A stretch of 64,000 bases of DNA, taken from NCBI RefSeq assembly GCF_021347895.1, contig NC_067116.1:40257677-40321676 (forward strand), in the 5' to 3' direction. The notes below the pieces were generated by a model, which saw nothing but the letters and a program-made list of their open reading frames with translations, had not been told where the DNA came from and made no database searches. Source of the DNA: Acanthochromis polyacanthus. Taxonomy: Eukaryota; Chordata; Actinopteri; Pomacentridae. Position numbers and translations under genes: made by a program. Of the stretch, positions 1 through 58,900 are shown piece after piece; the first letter of the stretch is position 1; every line of letters begins with the position of its first letter.

Positions 1-299
1 AATTTCCTTTGTGCTCCAGCATTGAATGTCAAAATATGAGCAGCCCATATCCAATTTGTCATATTCGCTGGGTGTCTGTCCCTCTTTCACACTCACAATT
101 GGCTTTCTATATTTTAACTTCTTTCCTATTTCCAGTTTCACAGTCTATTTTTCAGTCTAAGCTATAATCCACCTTATTTCCTCTTTTTCTGTCACTTATT
201 CCGCCACACTTGTTGGAAAGTAAAACCTACCAGCAGTCATTCTGTATCAGCTCCAAGTGTCTCAATCCACCTCTGTCTCACCGTCTTCTCTCTCTGCAG

Positions 300-46226
<45,927 letters not shown>

Positions 46227-47063
46227 GGTGAAGGACGTGAAGCCTGACACCGAGCTCTCTCTAAAAACCCATTCCCTCCAACAGTAAACTGGAATAAATC
46301 AACCCCTCAGACTCACTGTTCCGGTCCAACCTTACCCTGTCTGTCCTCTCTCACTGTCATTCAATGTTCTGACGTCATTCAGCTGACTGAAGAGAGAGAC
46401 GCAGAGAAAAGAAACATAGAGAGAGTTGAAAAAGAGGAGAAAACTCTCCTTGCGTCCCCTGTTTCGTAATCGGAGGTGTGCCCCTCTGATCTGTCAGTGG
46501 TACCACCCACAGAGCGTGACTTTGACACCACAGGACAAACAGAACGGTAAAACAGAGGGGTACAAAAGGAAGGGGAATCTTCTTTAAAGGACACTGTGGA
46601 GATTTTTAAAAAAACAACAATTTTGCTCGCAGCGCCAATGTGAAAGGTCTCCCTCCACCATTTTGTTCACCGTTTTGACACCATGGATCTTCTTTGAGTG
46701 TGAAATTTTGTTTCTGCTTTTGTTTTTTTTGTTGTTTTTTTTTTCTCGTGCCAGTGGCATCCAGCAGACAACAATGTGCTTTACTTTGGATTTTAGATGA
46801 CACTAAAAACTGTTGTAGCTGTGCCAGAGGGCAGTGACTCTCGATGAATCATGCAGTGTGTTTGTGATCGTGTGTGTGTGTGTGTGAGTGTGAGAATGAA
46901 GGTGTGGCCACAACAACCCCAACCAGCGTCCTGGCTTAACTGTGAAGCATAACTATATAATGAAGTTGGTGATAATGTTGTTTTTTGTTTCCTTTTATAA
47001 ACAATCAGAGAGACAAAAGATTTTTATTATATGTCTACTTGAAGCTCTTATGTGTTTTACCAA

Positions 47064-48002
47064 TCAGAGGTTTGGATGGTGGCAACTGAGGGGTTCGAGT
47101 CGAGGAGAGCAATAATCAGCAAGAAAGGACAAAGATGAAGCCAATTTAATTTGATATTTTTGATAATATCGCTGTCTTCTCGGCAAAGCAAACTGAAGCT
47201 TAGAGACGTCAGGAAAAGCAAAGCTCTGGGAAAAAAGGAACAGTATCTCCCCTCCGCTCCTCTTCCTCCCCCGCTGCCTCTCAGTATGCCGGGTCTGTGT
47301 GACCTGACTGGAGGCCTCCCTGGGCTCCACGGTCCATTCTGAAGGAGGGAATGTGAGCTCTAGCTGTCTGGCTATCTGACTGAGGCTGTGAGGCCCCGGC
47401 CGCTTGGGAGCTCCATTCAGCCTCTTCTGCCCGACACTGAGCCTCTTTGTGCCCCCAGAAGCAGGAGGAGACTGCGGCAACAAATAGCCGTTAAGAGTCA
47501 GGGACCTAGCCCACCGCCACAGCCCTCGCAGAATATCAATGAGGAGGACACCAGCTCCGTCCGTCATGCGAGATACGCCAACCAGACCGGGCATCTCTCG
47601 AGGTTTCACCCACGCTGGCATTTGACTGGGGTTTGCCGGGGCAGGGAGGAGCTGAGGGGCAGAAGCTGTGGGGCTGAGGCCGAGGTTGGGGGCACTGCTA
47701 ACCGTCACAGTCCCTCGTGGCTTTCTCTCTTTCTGTCTTTCAGTGTGTTTCCCAACAAAAGCGGGATAAAGAAAACAGACGGGCATGGGTATACTTGGGT
47801 GTGGAGTTACTCTTTCACTGTGTTGTCGGATCTTTTGATGTTGTCTGTTTTTTTTGTGCGTGTCTGCACTCATCCATTCTTGATTCAAATGTAGATCCAC
47901 AGATAGCTTTAGTTCATCTGGGTCATGGTTTAGCAAAGACGGCGCTTTTGTGTGTGTGCGTGTGAGTCTCTTAGGGCTTGTATACATGAATGTGTTACTC
48001 AT
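47064..48002 (-). other. Long open reading frame antisense to the 3' UTR, unknown
   Basis: An uninterrupted 312-codon frame starts at 48002 and ends at 47064. The middle third is rich in Pro, Ser, Ala and Arg (for example SVGQKRLNGAPKRPGPHS, and SSAPNLGLSPTASAPQLLP). There is no signal peptide, clear membrane span or family motif that I know. The ends of the frame read like non-coding DNA. Locally raised GC lowers stop-codon frequency, so chance is possible, but 312 codons is unusual for this window. It could also be an exon of an overlapping minus-strand gene. Confidence 0.2.
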
Positions 48003-51000
48003 ATTGAGTGCAAAAAACCAGCTTTGATCAAATTTACACTCGTTCTTATCTGTCTTCTTTTCTCCCCACCCTGTTCTTTGCTCTATTGAACCATTAATGG
48101 CTGCGTAACACTTGAAAATGCACGCTTACAGAGTCGGATCCTTGCACAAGAGCAGAATACGCTATACAATACACCTAAACCATTATACTGCACACAAAGA
48201 GGTGCAGTTAGAAATGGAGAACTGGTCCTCTTCACTTGATAGATACTATCAATGCACTCAAGACACAGTTCTGATACTAAAAAACAGTGTTTGAGTTAAG
48301 AAAAATGTGGCTAACACAAAACTGTTTTCCATTTGAGACAGCTATAGTGAATATTCTCACATTAGCAGTTGAATGCATGTGACAAACATCTTCAAATGAG
48401 CTGTTTTGGTTTTCTGGCTCAAAAAATTAATTGTTTTGCTTTTACCCCAGTCATTAGTTCTGCAGCAACCAGCTATTGTCTTACACATTAGACATATTTT
48501 ATACCTTCATTTGACAAGTATAATGATCTTTTTGCATTTAACACTATAACCCAACGCAATGAAATCAGTAAAAGCTAAATGCTGTCTGTTTTATCATGCT
48601 TTCCCCCAAATAAAACAGTGCAAATTTGTCAAAATTTAGATGTAAATGAACTGTCTGATCAGACGGAACGAGTAAACAAGAGCATAAATCTGAAAAACAC
48701 TCGATACCGGCTGACAGTTTTCGATACAGTTCCACGAGCACATTTCTGTTGAGGTTTAATTCCCCGGCCCTAACAAATGTACAGCCAGAGCGGAGGGTAA
48801 TATATGAGACAAGCCAGTGAAAGAGATTTATAAAAGCAAGGACGGAGAGGGCAGGTCAGGCAGGCGAACGTGATGTTACTGCATTACAGCCTCGCCACAT
48901 TAGTACAGTGTATTCTTCACACATTCCACCCTGAAACAGGCCATTAGTATTGAGGATACGGAGCTCTCCATCCCCCCCGTGTCTCCATCTCTGCCGTGGC
49001 CTGAGTGCTGCGTGTCTGTTTTGTGTGTGAATGAGGCCTCTCTGTCTCGGCCGGCGTGCCCAGCCAGCCGTGTCCTCGCTCCGCATCTCCTCCGGTGTTT
49101 CACTAAACATGCTTGATTAGGCAAAGTACATTCCCGGCCCTTTAAATGGACTGATGAGCCGCTGAGAAGATTACTACAGACACATCAGCCCAGAGAGGGG
49201 AGGTTCAACCAGTTCTTTTTTTCCTTTTTACCACCAGCCAACCATACACATACATGCACACACGAATAGACCCCTTCAAACCAAATCTGGGATGCAATTG
49301 AATTAAGATCTGAAATGGAGCTCAGGCCTGAACTAGGCTGACCGGTTCTAGGAAAGATACAGTACATGATGTTATCTCGCAGACTGCATAATTTGATTAC
49401 CTTAGTTCAACATTACAAGGCAGCTAAAGAATTCAGGTGGAAGTCTGTGTGTTTATGAAAGCCATCATCCTCCCCGTTTTCTTTACATACTTCATGTCAT
49501 TCCTGTTCCTCCTCCTCAAACAGCTGCACTCTGTCTTCTCTCAAGCCCCTTTTATTGCTAACAGACTATCTCATGTGAGTTTCCATTGTGTTTTTCGCTA
49601 TTAAAGGTGAGCTGGTTAATTTAATGAGTCAGAAACAGAAATCAAAGTAACCCCCACTTTATTTCACATCAAATCCTTAATGCGTAACAGCTTTTTTTTT
49701 TAGACATTTTCGAAGCCTCTCATGCGGTAAATTGCTTTCCTGTGCTTAGAAGTGATTTTGTTTGGAGTTTTTTTTGTGTGTGTTAATGTAGCATATATTG
49801 CCTCCAGTCCTACACACACATACACACAACACACATTCTCCATCTTTATCTCTATTCTGCACGTAGCGACATGAAATTCCCACCCAGACTTTGTGACCCA
49901 GTCTGTCTGTCTTTGTTTTTATTTATCATGTTGTGCGCTTGCTGAAGAGACCATGCCTTTGTGTGTTGGGGTTGTTTGTGTCGTGTGGCCCAGTGATGCG
50001 ATGCCCTCCCAGCCAATAACTGCCATTTTGCCCTGCGGCGCTCCACCGTGCTGTATGAGCTCTACGCCCTAGAAAAGAAAAAAAAGAAGTCCAGATAAAG
50101 GGAGACTAACTTGCATTCAATCCAACAAGGAAGTAGCAAAACTGCTTCCTTCCAAGCCAACGTGTGAGAGGACTTAAAAAAAAAAAAAAAGCACAAAAAC
50201 AAGGCGAAAACAAAATCAACATTTGCATTTTTGTAAAGTTGTAGATGTATTTAGTCAGCACTGATCATTTTTGTCATGTTTGTTTTTTTCTATCGTTTGT
50301 TTCTGTGGTAGATATTTGGTTTCGAAATTTCTATGGAATATTATTGTGTATGATTTCAAGTTCAATTCTCTGGTGTGCCGGATTTGATGACGACAATGAA
50401 CCTGATGACTATCATGATCAACGTTACAATGGAGCAGTACTGTGAGCAGCACCGAGGTGTTGTGGTTCCCGTTTGAATCGGACGGGAGTTTAAGAAGTGG
50501 AAGAGGAGGAGGTGGAGTGAATTAACCCATAAAGACTGAGGTTGAAAAGGAGGTTTTTCTCCTGCAGAGTGGAGTCTCCTGCTACTGTGAAGGACCCCCG
50601 CTGTCCAGAGCCCGGACACCCCCCCCCACCCAGTCACTCCGGGGGGCCTCGGGGGGGCTGTCGGGCTGTCATCAGATGACAACACATGTCCCTACTACGT
50701 GTACATAACCTTAATGCTTACATGTAATTTAAGTGCAGTAGCTGCATGACGACACAGCCTCTGTGTGTGTACAGAAGTAGCGACGTGTGAAATTTGTACA
50801 GTACATGCAAGTGTGTGTGCTTGTGTCCGCGAAGAAATCTGTCTGTCGTCACGCAAAAAAAGCAACACATGCATGCACCCTCTGACAACTGCACAGCACA
50901 CAGCACACACTGAACACACACATGCACACGTGCGCACACACACACTCCAGCAGTTGTTCACCATTCTTCACATTGTCCTGAGCTCTGCCTGTCACTCCTC

Positions 51001-51035
51001 ATGGAGACTTTGCTCTATGTCAACTTTCTTATTCT

Positions 51036-51041
51036 AATAAA
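51036..51041 (+). promoter_or_regulatory. sema6b: Candidate polyadenylation signal AATAAA
   Basis: Canonical hexamer; TGACTGCTGTGTCTCCG about 15 bases downstream fits a GT-rich element. It is the last such signal before dispersed repeats begin at about 51.15 kb. Confidence 0.5.
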
Positions 51042-51148
51042 CCACTCAGACATTGACTGCTGTGTCTCCGTTCTTTTATATATTTCTAATCTCAAAGAAC
51101 CTTTTGAGTAAACTCTAGTCCTAATACTTATCATGTCATTAAATTCAT

Positions 51149-51560
51149 AGTGGTGGAAGAAGACACCATTAACTTATCTAACTTTCATCTGGTTACAATT
51201 AAAAGTCCTTGATTAAAAATTCTGCTCTACTTGAGTGCTTAATGTATCATAAGCAAACACATTTATTATGCATGAATGACTGTTTCTGAGTTTGTAGGTG
51301 TGCACAGCCTTTAATCTCTAATAATGCATTGTGTTTTATTAGTACATTAAATGTTTGTGTTAAACTAAATAACCTCAAAATTACAGCAGTTAAAACAATC
51401 AAGTGGAGTTGAACCAAGGGCGTAGGTTTGGTCTCAACATTGGTGGGGACGATATAACAGCATAACCTGCATGTACACTTTTTGCTGGGGACGGGACATT
51501 AATAAGACCAAACAGATTGGGTGAACGGGGGTCAGGGCTACATTTCTCACGAATATGAAC
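51149..51560. repeat. Relics of common teleost interspersed repeats
   Basis: AGTGGTGGAAGAAGACACC at 51150 with AAAAGTCCTTGATTAAAAATTCTGC resembles a degraded copy of a very common fish repeat. GGGCGTAGGTTTGGTCTCAA at 51419 with CATTGGTGGGGACGATATAA resembles another. I assign no family. Confidence 0.55.
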
Positions 51561-52689
51561 TTAATTAATTGATAAGCTAAATGATCAATGCAAAATAAAT
51601 CTGTATTGACTTATACTAACTTTCATGTGTATTGGTTCAGGTGATAGTAATTAAATACATTTTAATTAATAAATAAATGCACTAATAGGTATTTGGTTTC
51701 AAAAGTGTAAAGTCACAACATGCTCTAGCCTTCTTTCCTTCTAAACCAGGCCGTTTACAAGAAGAAAAGCAGCAGCATGTGTTTGTTTGGTTTTTTTTGA
51801 CTGTCAGCACTTTCCTGTGAAACACAGACTGGGACCTCTCTTTCTAAGCAGCTTCTTGCTCACGTTTTTCTGGTTCTACATTTTCCAATAACATTTTTTG
51901 CCCATTTCGACATGTTTAATGACCAATACAGCTAGCCTTATTTTTCAAAACCTGCCATGAGCCTGCCAGTGTCTTGATCTGTTCGTGATCAGTTTTCACT
52001 GAAACAGCAACCACATCTTCCTAAATGCTGTTCAAAGAATTGTATTGTGTTTCCTTGTTGTAAATTTCATGTTTGAGAAGGATTTCTATTTTACTGTTTG
52101 GTAATATCTGAGGTCTTTGCAACATTACGCTGTGTAAAGGTCATGACCTTCTTGAATGCTGCAGACTTCTTCATGTACCTTTTCTTAAAGAAAATATATT
52201 TTATGAGATGACAGTAGGTTTTGAAATCAGTTTTCTGTCCAGCTTTAACCTGAAAAGGTCCAACAAGCTTACCTTGAAGAGATCAGTCAATACCTGTGCT
52301 CCTCTTTCACTTTGCTGGGGCCTGATCCATCCATCCGGTCCATAAAGCCTTTAAAATAACTGGTCTTCAGGTGTTTCTTGGTCCAGTCCTCTACTTCGTA
52401 ATCCTTTCCAACTGTGGTCATGTTTCAGTCTGCTAGATGTTGGCCAAGACTTTGAATATGGTGCCATTGGAGGATCATGGCTTCTTGTTGCCTCTTGTTT
52501 CATTTTTTTTCAAGTCTTTCGCACTTAATTTGCACCATTTTATCTTTAATTCTGTTGGCTATTTGTAACAAAAAGGTCTAATTGTCCGGTGGTCACGCCT
52601 CAGGAGCTTAGTTATTGCAAGAGAGTTTCTAGTGTCGGTTAAATCTCTTTTTTGGCCCATTTTTACCAAAAGTAATGAAGCTGCCTCAT
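51561..52689. other. Intergenic or downstream sequence, nothing recognised
   Basis: AT-rich, with no long frame on either strand and no clear repeat termini. Confidence 0.6.
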
Positions 52690-53190
52690 AATTATGCAGA
52701 CCCTAATATAATAGGCTAAGTCCCTCTCCAGTCATGATTAAAGCCCTAAAAACTCATCTGTGTGTGTCAGAGTTATATTTTCAGAAGTAGTTACCATGAA
52801 AATAACTGTTTTCTGTCTTAAAATGCTTTAGATGTACCTCCACATTATGTAGTCCCTGAATCTCTTTATCCACCCCTCCCATTTAGTGAAGCACACAAGC
52901 TAACCTATAACTTTGCTCAAACACTATAAAACTACTCCACTATGTACTCCACACAGTGGCAAAAAATATTCTGAAGAAGAAAAATGATACAGAAAGTCCC
53001 ATCATGCAAGTTGACAGGACTGGTTCTGAATCTGTGTTTTAGAGACTGTTGTCAGTTTTTTAGCCATGGTATTAGCTGCTTATTTAACTGATTACATGCC
53101 TCCTAGCATACAACAATCACCATATGGACATTAACAAGGTAAAAAAAAAATTCACCAGAGGGGGTCTTTAACCTCTTTAGGCATCCCTCT
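52690..53190 (+). repeat. Dispersed copy of the 27.3-28.4 kb repeat
   Basis: Shares in the same order AGTCCCTCTCCAGTC, CCCTAAAAACTCATCTRTGTG, CCATGAAAAT, GATACAGAAAG, TAGCATAYAA-caccatatgg and TTAACAAGGTAAAAA with the units at 27310-28400, at clearly lower identity. Confidence 0.7.
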
Positions 53191-54224
53191 CTCATGACAT
53201 AAATACATCTTAAAATGATTAAAACCAACTGGCATTTGAGTTTACATTGTTTCTAGTTGGAAAATAAGCAAAGAAATAATGAATGCAGTCTAAAGTAGAA
53301 GGCAAGAGTGAATCCACTTAAACACATTCTTTTTTTTTCTTTCTCTCTTTTCTTTTTTTTTCTATTCTCTTTTTTTTGTCTGCAAGTCCGCTCAAAAATG
53401 ACACCAACCAACCATGGTGTCATTGCTTAAGCTTCATGTGCAATTTTTTTTTTCTTTGTGACTGTGACCATCACCTGTCCTCATGGCAAATTAATCTATC
53501 ATGTTTATTTCAAGCTGTTTCCTGCATTATGCACTTAAACACATTCCTCAGCTACGAATAGAAGCCAAAGTTGAATTCCTCCACAGTATCAGCCTGGAAT
53601 CTATCACAGCACTTTAACATGATGTGATGCTGTAATAAAGTCAGTGCTGACCAGGCGGACCTTAGACCGTATTTTGTTCATTTGAAAAATAAGAAACAAA
53701 GAGAAAAATAACTCTTTTTATTCATTTCTTTTACTTCGAGCTACTCTTTACCACCACCACTTTCCTTCACAACTGTTTCCAGAAAGACAGCTATTAAACC
53801 TCTTTTACTTGCAGTTGAAGGCAGTGGAAACCTTTTCATACCCACACATGCACACATTAAAAAAAAACAACTTTTATCGTGTTCACACTAAAAGCTTTCA
53901 TGATCAAATAATGATGAACACTTCAGGCACATAAACAGCACAGTTGCATCACTCAGCACTGAATCTGAACAGTTATCCAACATCATCACACAAAAGCTGT
54001 GCAAGGTTACAAAATTTCACCATCACTTCATCTCGCAGTTCAGAAATATTATTATTATAGTTCAATCTCACTCTCTTTCAATTTCATATTGCAGCTCATT
54101 TTTATATGCTTTTTGGGGGAAGCGTATGTTGCCTTTAAAAAAAGGCTTCTCATTTTATTAAAGATTTTAATCCTGTTGATGTGAGGTTTGATTATTTTCT
54201 AAAGGCTCTTCAGTTAAAAAACAA
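53191..54224. other. Non-coding sequence with T-rich tract
   Basis: A near-pure T/C stretch occurs at 53329-53380. Otherwise nothing recognised. Confidence 0.6.
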
Positions 54225-54740
54225 AAAGCAACATATCTAGTCAAAAATAAGAAAAAGAAGGGGAAGAAAAATCTAAATTGCATTTAAAATGAATTAAAAT
54301 TCTAATTATTATAATTTTATAATCATTCTATAATTTTCCATATTTATAATTAATAAAAACAAAAAGTAAAGTGACCAATTCAGTAAAGTTTGATATGGTT
54401 ATACATGTTAAGATGCTAAATGAAGTGAAAACAATAGAGAAAAAAAGAAAATTAAATTTAAATTTAAAATAAATTATTTTTAGTAATTATTATTTGATTT
54501 TATGTATTTATAATTAATTAAAAAATATAAAAAAGTGAACAATTCATTAAAATTTGGTTATAAATATTAAGATGTCAGTTGAGGTAAAAAACAAGACAAG
54601 AAGAAAATGGAAAATTAAATTATACTTACATTTAAAAATTCATTTAAATTATATAAATTTAAAATTTACAAGAATTATTTTTGTTTTATATATTCATAAT
54701 AATTTCTAATAAAAATAAAGTGAACAAGTAACTATATCTT
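54225..54740 (+). repeat. AT-rich tandem repeat, about three units of 170-185 bp
   Basis: AAGTGACCAATTC, AAGTGAACAATTC and AAGTGAACAAGTA recur near 54370, 54534 and 54718, each preceded by TAATWATTAATAAAA-like sequence. They are followed, where complete, by TTAAGATGYYAAWTGAAGT and a run of AAATTTAAATTTAAAAT. Composition is over 80 percent A+T by eye. Confidence 0.65.
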
Positions 54741-57393
54741 AGGCAGGAAAAGCAAATATCTGGAAATTTATCTGGCTCATTTATTTTGAATGAAGCTCAA
54801 AACTTTGAAAACTTGCACTATTTTTCTATTTTCGGCATTCCTGAGCTGCTCAACAGTTCCAAGCTGCACAGCGAGTCGCTGCAGTGTCATCAGTCTTCGT
54901 TAGAGGGTGCTGCTGCTCCATTACACTCACTGTTATTGTTTCATTAAATGCCCAAACCCAGAAGTGAGACTTCTTCATGTTCACTAAAACAACCATAAAG
55001 CAAACGTGTGAACCGCTCAGAGGAACTGTCATTTAACCCGTCAGTATATCGCTCGGCGCATCCAGACTTTTCCATCACACCTTTCTTGATCTCCCTCCTC
55101 CTGTCTCCTCGCTGTTCTCTTCCTCATCTCTTCTATCTTTTCCTCCTCTTCTTCCTCCCCGTCCAGCTCTTCATCTCTCTGGGGAACCTATCAGGCTATT
55201 TCACATCTGTTGAGTTGTGCAGGGCCGTGAGGAGCTGTCAGGGGCTCTCATTCGTTGATGTTTTATGGGAGTGAAGCCCTCCAGTGCTGCAGCACTCGAA
55301 TGATAGGAGGATGAAGGAGGAGGACGGTGACTGTGTCCCCCACACCGAGTGCACAATCCCAACATTTGTGGCATCCTCATTCAGCCTCCTCTGCAGATTA
55401 AAACTGACTGCATGTGCCAGCCTTGGGATAATTTACAGCTTGTTTACACCTGGTCCATGTCCCATCAAATCTATGAAAAAAAAGCACGAAGGGGGAGTGA
55501 ATGAATCTATCTATCTATCTATCTATCTTGTCCCTGTCTTTCCGTCCTGCAGCCACACACACCTCCACACACACACACACACACACACACTCATTATGAT
55601 GAATCTGATTAATGAAGAGGCTGAAACAGTGCCAGTGGGTACTCTCCTTGATTTGACTCCCTTCTCCACAGCTGAGCTCCACGCGCTGCCAGCTCTCATC
55701 CATCTCACCATCGCAACTTTTGGATTCCCAAATACCAAACTAGGAACACTTTCACACTTTCGCAAAAGGAAAACATGACTTTGCATACACGAGAAGCTGG
55801 CTGGTAGACATATTTTAATGTTATATTAGCCACGGAACCATGCGAATCAGTCAGAGTAACGCACTATGATATATTTAACAGTTGGCACGGCAAAGAAATG
55901 CAGCTCCTGTTTTCCTTGAAACTGATGCACAGGCTGAAACATTTATACCTGCCTGGCTAGACAGCAGCCAGGCAGCTCTGGAGGGATGCAGTGCTTTGTA
56001 AATGAACACATACATGGCATCCAGGCACCCTCCATCTAACCCAGTTAAGAAAACCCGTCTGACTCGCAGGCGTTGTCCATTCCAGTATCTATAGCGTGGC
56101 CATGAATCAGACAACGTGTCTAACACAAAAGCAGGCTTTACTCACAAAAGCCTCGCAGCTGTAATTACTGCGTCACAACAATGTTTTCTTTCACTGTTTT
56201 CAGATGTCGACTGTGAGTCAACGTCTTCACCCAGTCCAAACAGAAACTCGGAGGGTTGTAGTGTATTCTGAGGAGTCAACATCTGTAACATATGTAGTAC
56301 ACAGAGGAGTGAGCTGCATTGATTGACTCCCAGAAAAAAAGAAAAAAAAACAACTGCTTGCAATAACAGTCCAGACCATCGGAGGGCGGTGTAAGCTTCT
56401 GTAAAAAAAAAAAAACAAAAAAAAACTGTTGATCTAAAAGAAAATTTAATCATTCCCTTTACGTCCTTTTGTCTCCTTCCGCTTTAATATCTAACTGGAG
56501 ACGTTTCACATTATTCATATTTCATGCTGAAAGGTTTTAAATGTTTTACTGTTAATGCCTACCATGCAATAACCGATTGAGAATTATGCGATGCAGTGAG
56601 GAAAGTACAGCAGCGAGGAGGGAGATAATGAAATTAAAACCACGAGGAATAAAATGTACAATAAAGGCAGAGAGGAAGGGGGGGGGGGGGGGGGGGGCAG
56701 CAGAGTTAGATGAGGTTGAGAGCCAGGGCCATAAAATCTAATTTTGCTGGTTTGAGTGGGAGCAGAGAGCCCCCAGGTGGACACACAGAGAAGCACAAAT
56801 AGAAGGAAGGAAGGTTTATGATTCATTATAGCTTCGATTAAAAAGGAGTCACTGTTTCTGTGTGGACTGGAAGATTTACAAAAATGAGCTTTAAGGATAA
56901 ATTATGCCACACTAGAGGGGATTTTTGAATTTCTGAGGATGTGTTTCAGCATATTAGCATGTCGTTTATGCATAAGCTGAAGTCTGAGTCTTATTTATGT
57001 GGCAGCTACACAATGTCAGAAGCATTTTGGCGGTTTGGAGAGACGCCTCTTGTTATTTCGTTTTGTATTGATTTTGCCAACACTATTTTCTGTACACCAG
57101 TGATGCAACTGGAGGTACAAGAGAGGCTGAGTAGATTTCAGTTCGCTGCAGTAACATGTGCTGTGTAGTCACCCTCAGATGACCACACATTTAATTCACT
57201 TTACAGGAACGGCACAGCTGCGTTGGAACACAACAACACCATCTAACTATTTGCATTCTTTCATTTTCCATCCACACACGTCGCCTCACCTTCATTTTGA
57301 TCAGATTTCTCGCAGGGATTTTGACATCCCCACATCACGAGCAGTAACCTCGACGGCCGCACATTGAAACGAACATCTGTGAGTCGCACAGAG
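54741..57393. other. Non-coding sequence
   Basis: Contains a 20-base G run at 56678-56697 and A-rich runs near 56335-56425. The 164-codon + frame at 55284-55778 spans both microsatellites and has no recognisable domain; I do not call it a gene. Confidence 0.55.
55506..55590 (+). repeat. (CTAT)n and (AC)n microsatellites
   Basis: CTAT repeats occupy about 55506-55528 and AC repeats 55566-55590, separated by unique sequence. Confidence 0.95.
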
Positions 57394-57394
57394 C

Positions 57395-57520
57395 GCGTAG
57401 GCCTAATTACAGTCAGTGGTGTGTGTGGCTGTGTAGGTGTAATTGGAAAATCAGCAGGGTGCGCAACAAAATGTGTAGGCCTAATTGGCAAGTCAGCAGG
57501 GTGTGCAGCTGTACCCTGAG
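57395..57520 (+). repeat. Short tandem minisatellite, about 40-bp unit
   Basis: GCGTAGGCCTAATT (57395), GTGTAGGTGTAATTGG (57431) and GTGTAGGCCTAATTGG (57473) are spaced 36-42 bp apart. The last two are followed by shared TCAGCAGGGTGYGCA. Confidence 0.75.
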
Positions 57521-57609
57521 CAAACAGTGTAGGCAGGACATAACAAACACACCGAACACAAACACCACTGAGAACTTGATGATTATTTGTTTGTTTTTTG
57601 TCTCCACAG

Positions 57610-57765
57610 TTCACCACGCCACTGCAAAGACATGCATGAAAGAGTATGTTTTATCACTGCAGGGGGAGATACAGTGTGTGAGCTGTAAACAAACTTCCAC
57701 ACCATCATCATTGTGGCGGTGTGTGATGCTGTGGGCATCATTTACCCTCATCGCACCAGGTTTAG
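57610..57765 (+). other. Candidate exon, unknown gene
   Basis: A good acceptor (TTTTTTGTCTCCACAG) and a good donor (GTAAGAA at 57766) bound a segment open from ATG 57636. The frame reads MKEYVLSLQGEIQCVSC..., then a hydrophobic stretch (WRCVMLWASFTLIAPGL). It could be a first coding exon with a hydrophobic leader-like region. No family is recognised, and it does not splice in frame to the candidate at 59389, so chance remains likely. Confidence 0.2.
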
Positions 57766-57877
57766 GTAAGAATTAAATCCCAAATGGAATTAGAGCAGTT
57801 ACACCAATGCACACACAAGTTTGATATGTTTATGTATCTAGAGGGCTCATAAAATCAGATCGTGAAGCTAAAGTTCT

Positions 57878-57893
57878 AAGATAAGATAAGATA

Positions 57894-57924
<31 letters not shown>

Positions 57925-58025
57925 ACTTTATTAATCTCACAAAGGAGAAATTTACCGTTACAGGGCTCTTAGAAACAAAAAACAGAGGAGTGCAAAATGC
58001 AAATGCAAAGTGAAGAAGAAACCCA
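57878..58025 (-). mobile_element. LINE 3' end with (GATAA)n tail, minus orientation
   Basis: A run of nine or so ATAAG/GATAA pentamers (57878-57924) leads into GATAGACTTTATTAATCTCA, the same arrangement as at 39683. It is a 5'-truncated non-LTR retrotransposon tail. No coding part is seen. Confidence 0.65.
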
Positions 58026-58048
58026 TGGAATCAAAATTCATCTACAAA

Positions 58049-58900
58049 GAGACAGTCTTGGCTGGGGGGCCCTCGGTGCCTGGGGGCTGTGGCCTGTGGG
58101 GTTCTCCTGCGTGCCTGGCGGGTCCTTGCTGGTGTGGTGGCTCTTGGTGGGCTGCGGGGGCTGGATTGGCTGTCCTGGTGGGCGCTGTGGCTGTGGTGTG
58201 GGCTGGTGGCATGTTGTGGATCTGTCCTGGTGGGTTGTCTGGCGCGTCGCAGGGTGTTGGGGCTTCGGGCCCGCTGTTCTCGCCTGGGGCCTGGTGCGGT
58301 GGGGTGTGTGTAGTGCCTACCCGTTGGCGTCGCTGGGCCCCACCACTCTGTTAGCTTGGCCCTGCATTGCCGTGATAGCTGTTCTGGGCTTCGGGGTCCT
58401 TCACACTTGCATGTTTGGTCAGGTCTCACCAGCTCCTGTTTAGTCCCATTCTTGAGCAGTGATGGGACCTGCCAGAATGTGCTGAGACTCTCTCCAGAGT
58501 CTCTACACTAAACTCATTCTCTCTTTCTCTAGTATCTTCCTCTGGCCTATTCTATTCTATTCTATTCTATTCTATTCTATTCTATTCTATTCTATTCTAT
58601 TCTATACTGTCAAGACACCCATAGTTATGGTGTTCAATACGGTTTATTTATTTATTGAGTTTTTGCTTTGTTTGTTTGTTTTTTGTTGTTGTTGTTTTAT
58701 TGATGGGTAATTAGTAATCGGGAATAACACAGCACCTGACACTCTTCAGTTGTAATACCACCACTTGCTAGTTCCCATCCCTGTCCGTCCTGTTTTGTCC
58801 TGTCCACATCACTGAGGTGTAGCACTGCCCTCCCTGGCTCTTAACAGGGAATTCTAATAAAGAATGTCAGCTTAGCTCTCAGGGAGGGCTGGTGATGGTC
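58049..58900. repeat. G-rich repeat block ending in (TATTC)n and AT-rich tail
   Basis: From 58049 to about 58450 the + strand is strongly G over C (runs such as GGCTGGGGGGCCC, GCTGCGGGGGCTGG). Then follow CTCTCC-rich sequence, a pentamer (CTATT)n array at 58547-58605 and a T-rich part. The overall layout resembles a dispersed fish repeat I have seen in other teleosts but cannot name. Open frames of 114-148 codons on both strands result from absence of A/T-rich stops. Confidence 0.55.

Larger units (their letters stand above)
46227..51060 (+). other. sema6b: Probable sema6b 3' UTR
   Basis: No splice-bounded exon is seen in this stretch. AATAAA occurs at 46293, 48609 and 51036; the last is followed within 25 bases by GT-rich sequence and is the best polyadenylation candidate. 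If it is used, the UTR is about 4.8 kb, long but ordinary for a fish neural gene. It contains a GC-rich part (47230-47720), antisense to a long open frame. The assignment is inference from absence of other signals. Confidence 0.5.

Noticed and set aside
55284..55778. 164-codon + frame
   Set aside because: Runs through CTAT and AC microsatellites and shows no domain.
57997..58443. 148-codon Trp/Gly-rich frame and overlapping frames on both strands
   Set aside because: They come from the G-rich repeat, where stop codons are rare; no domain and no splice context.
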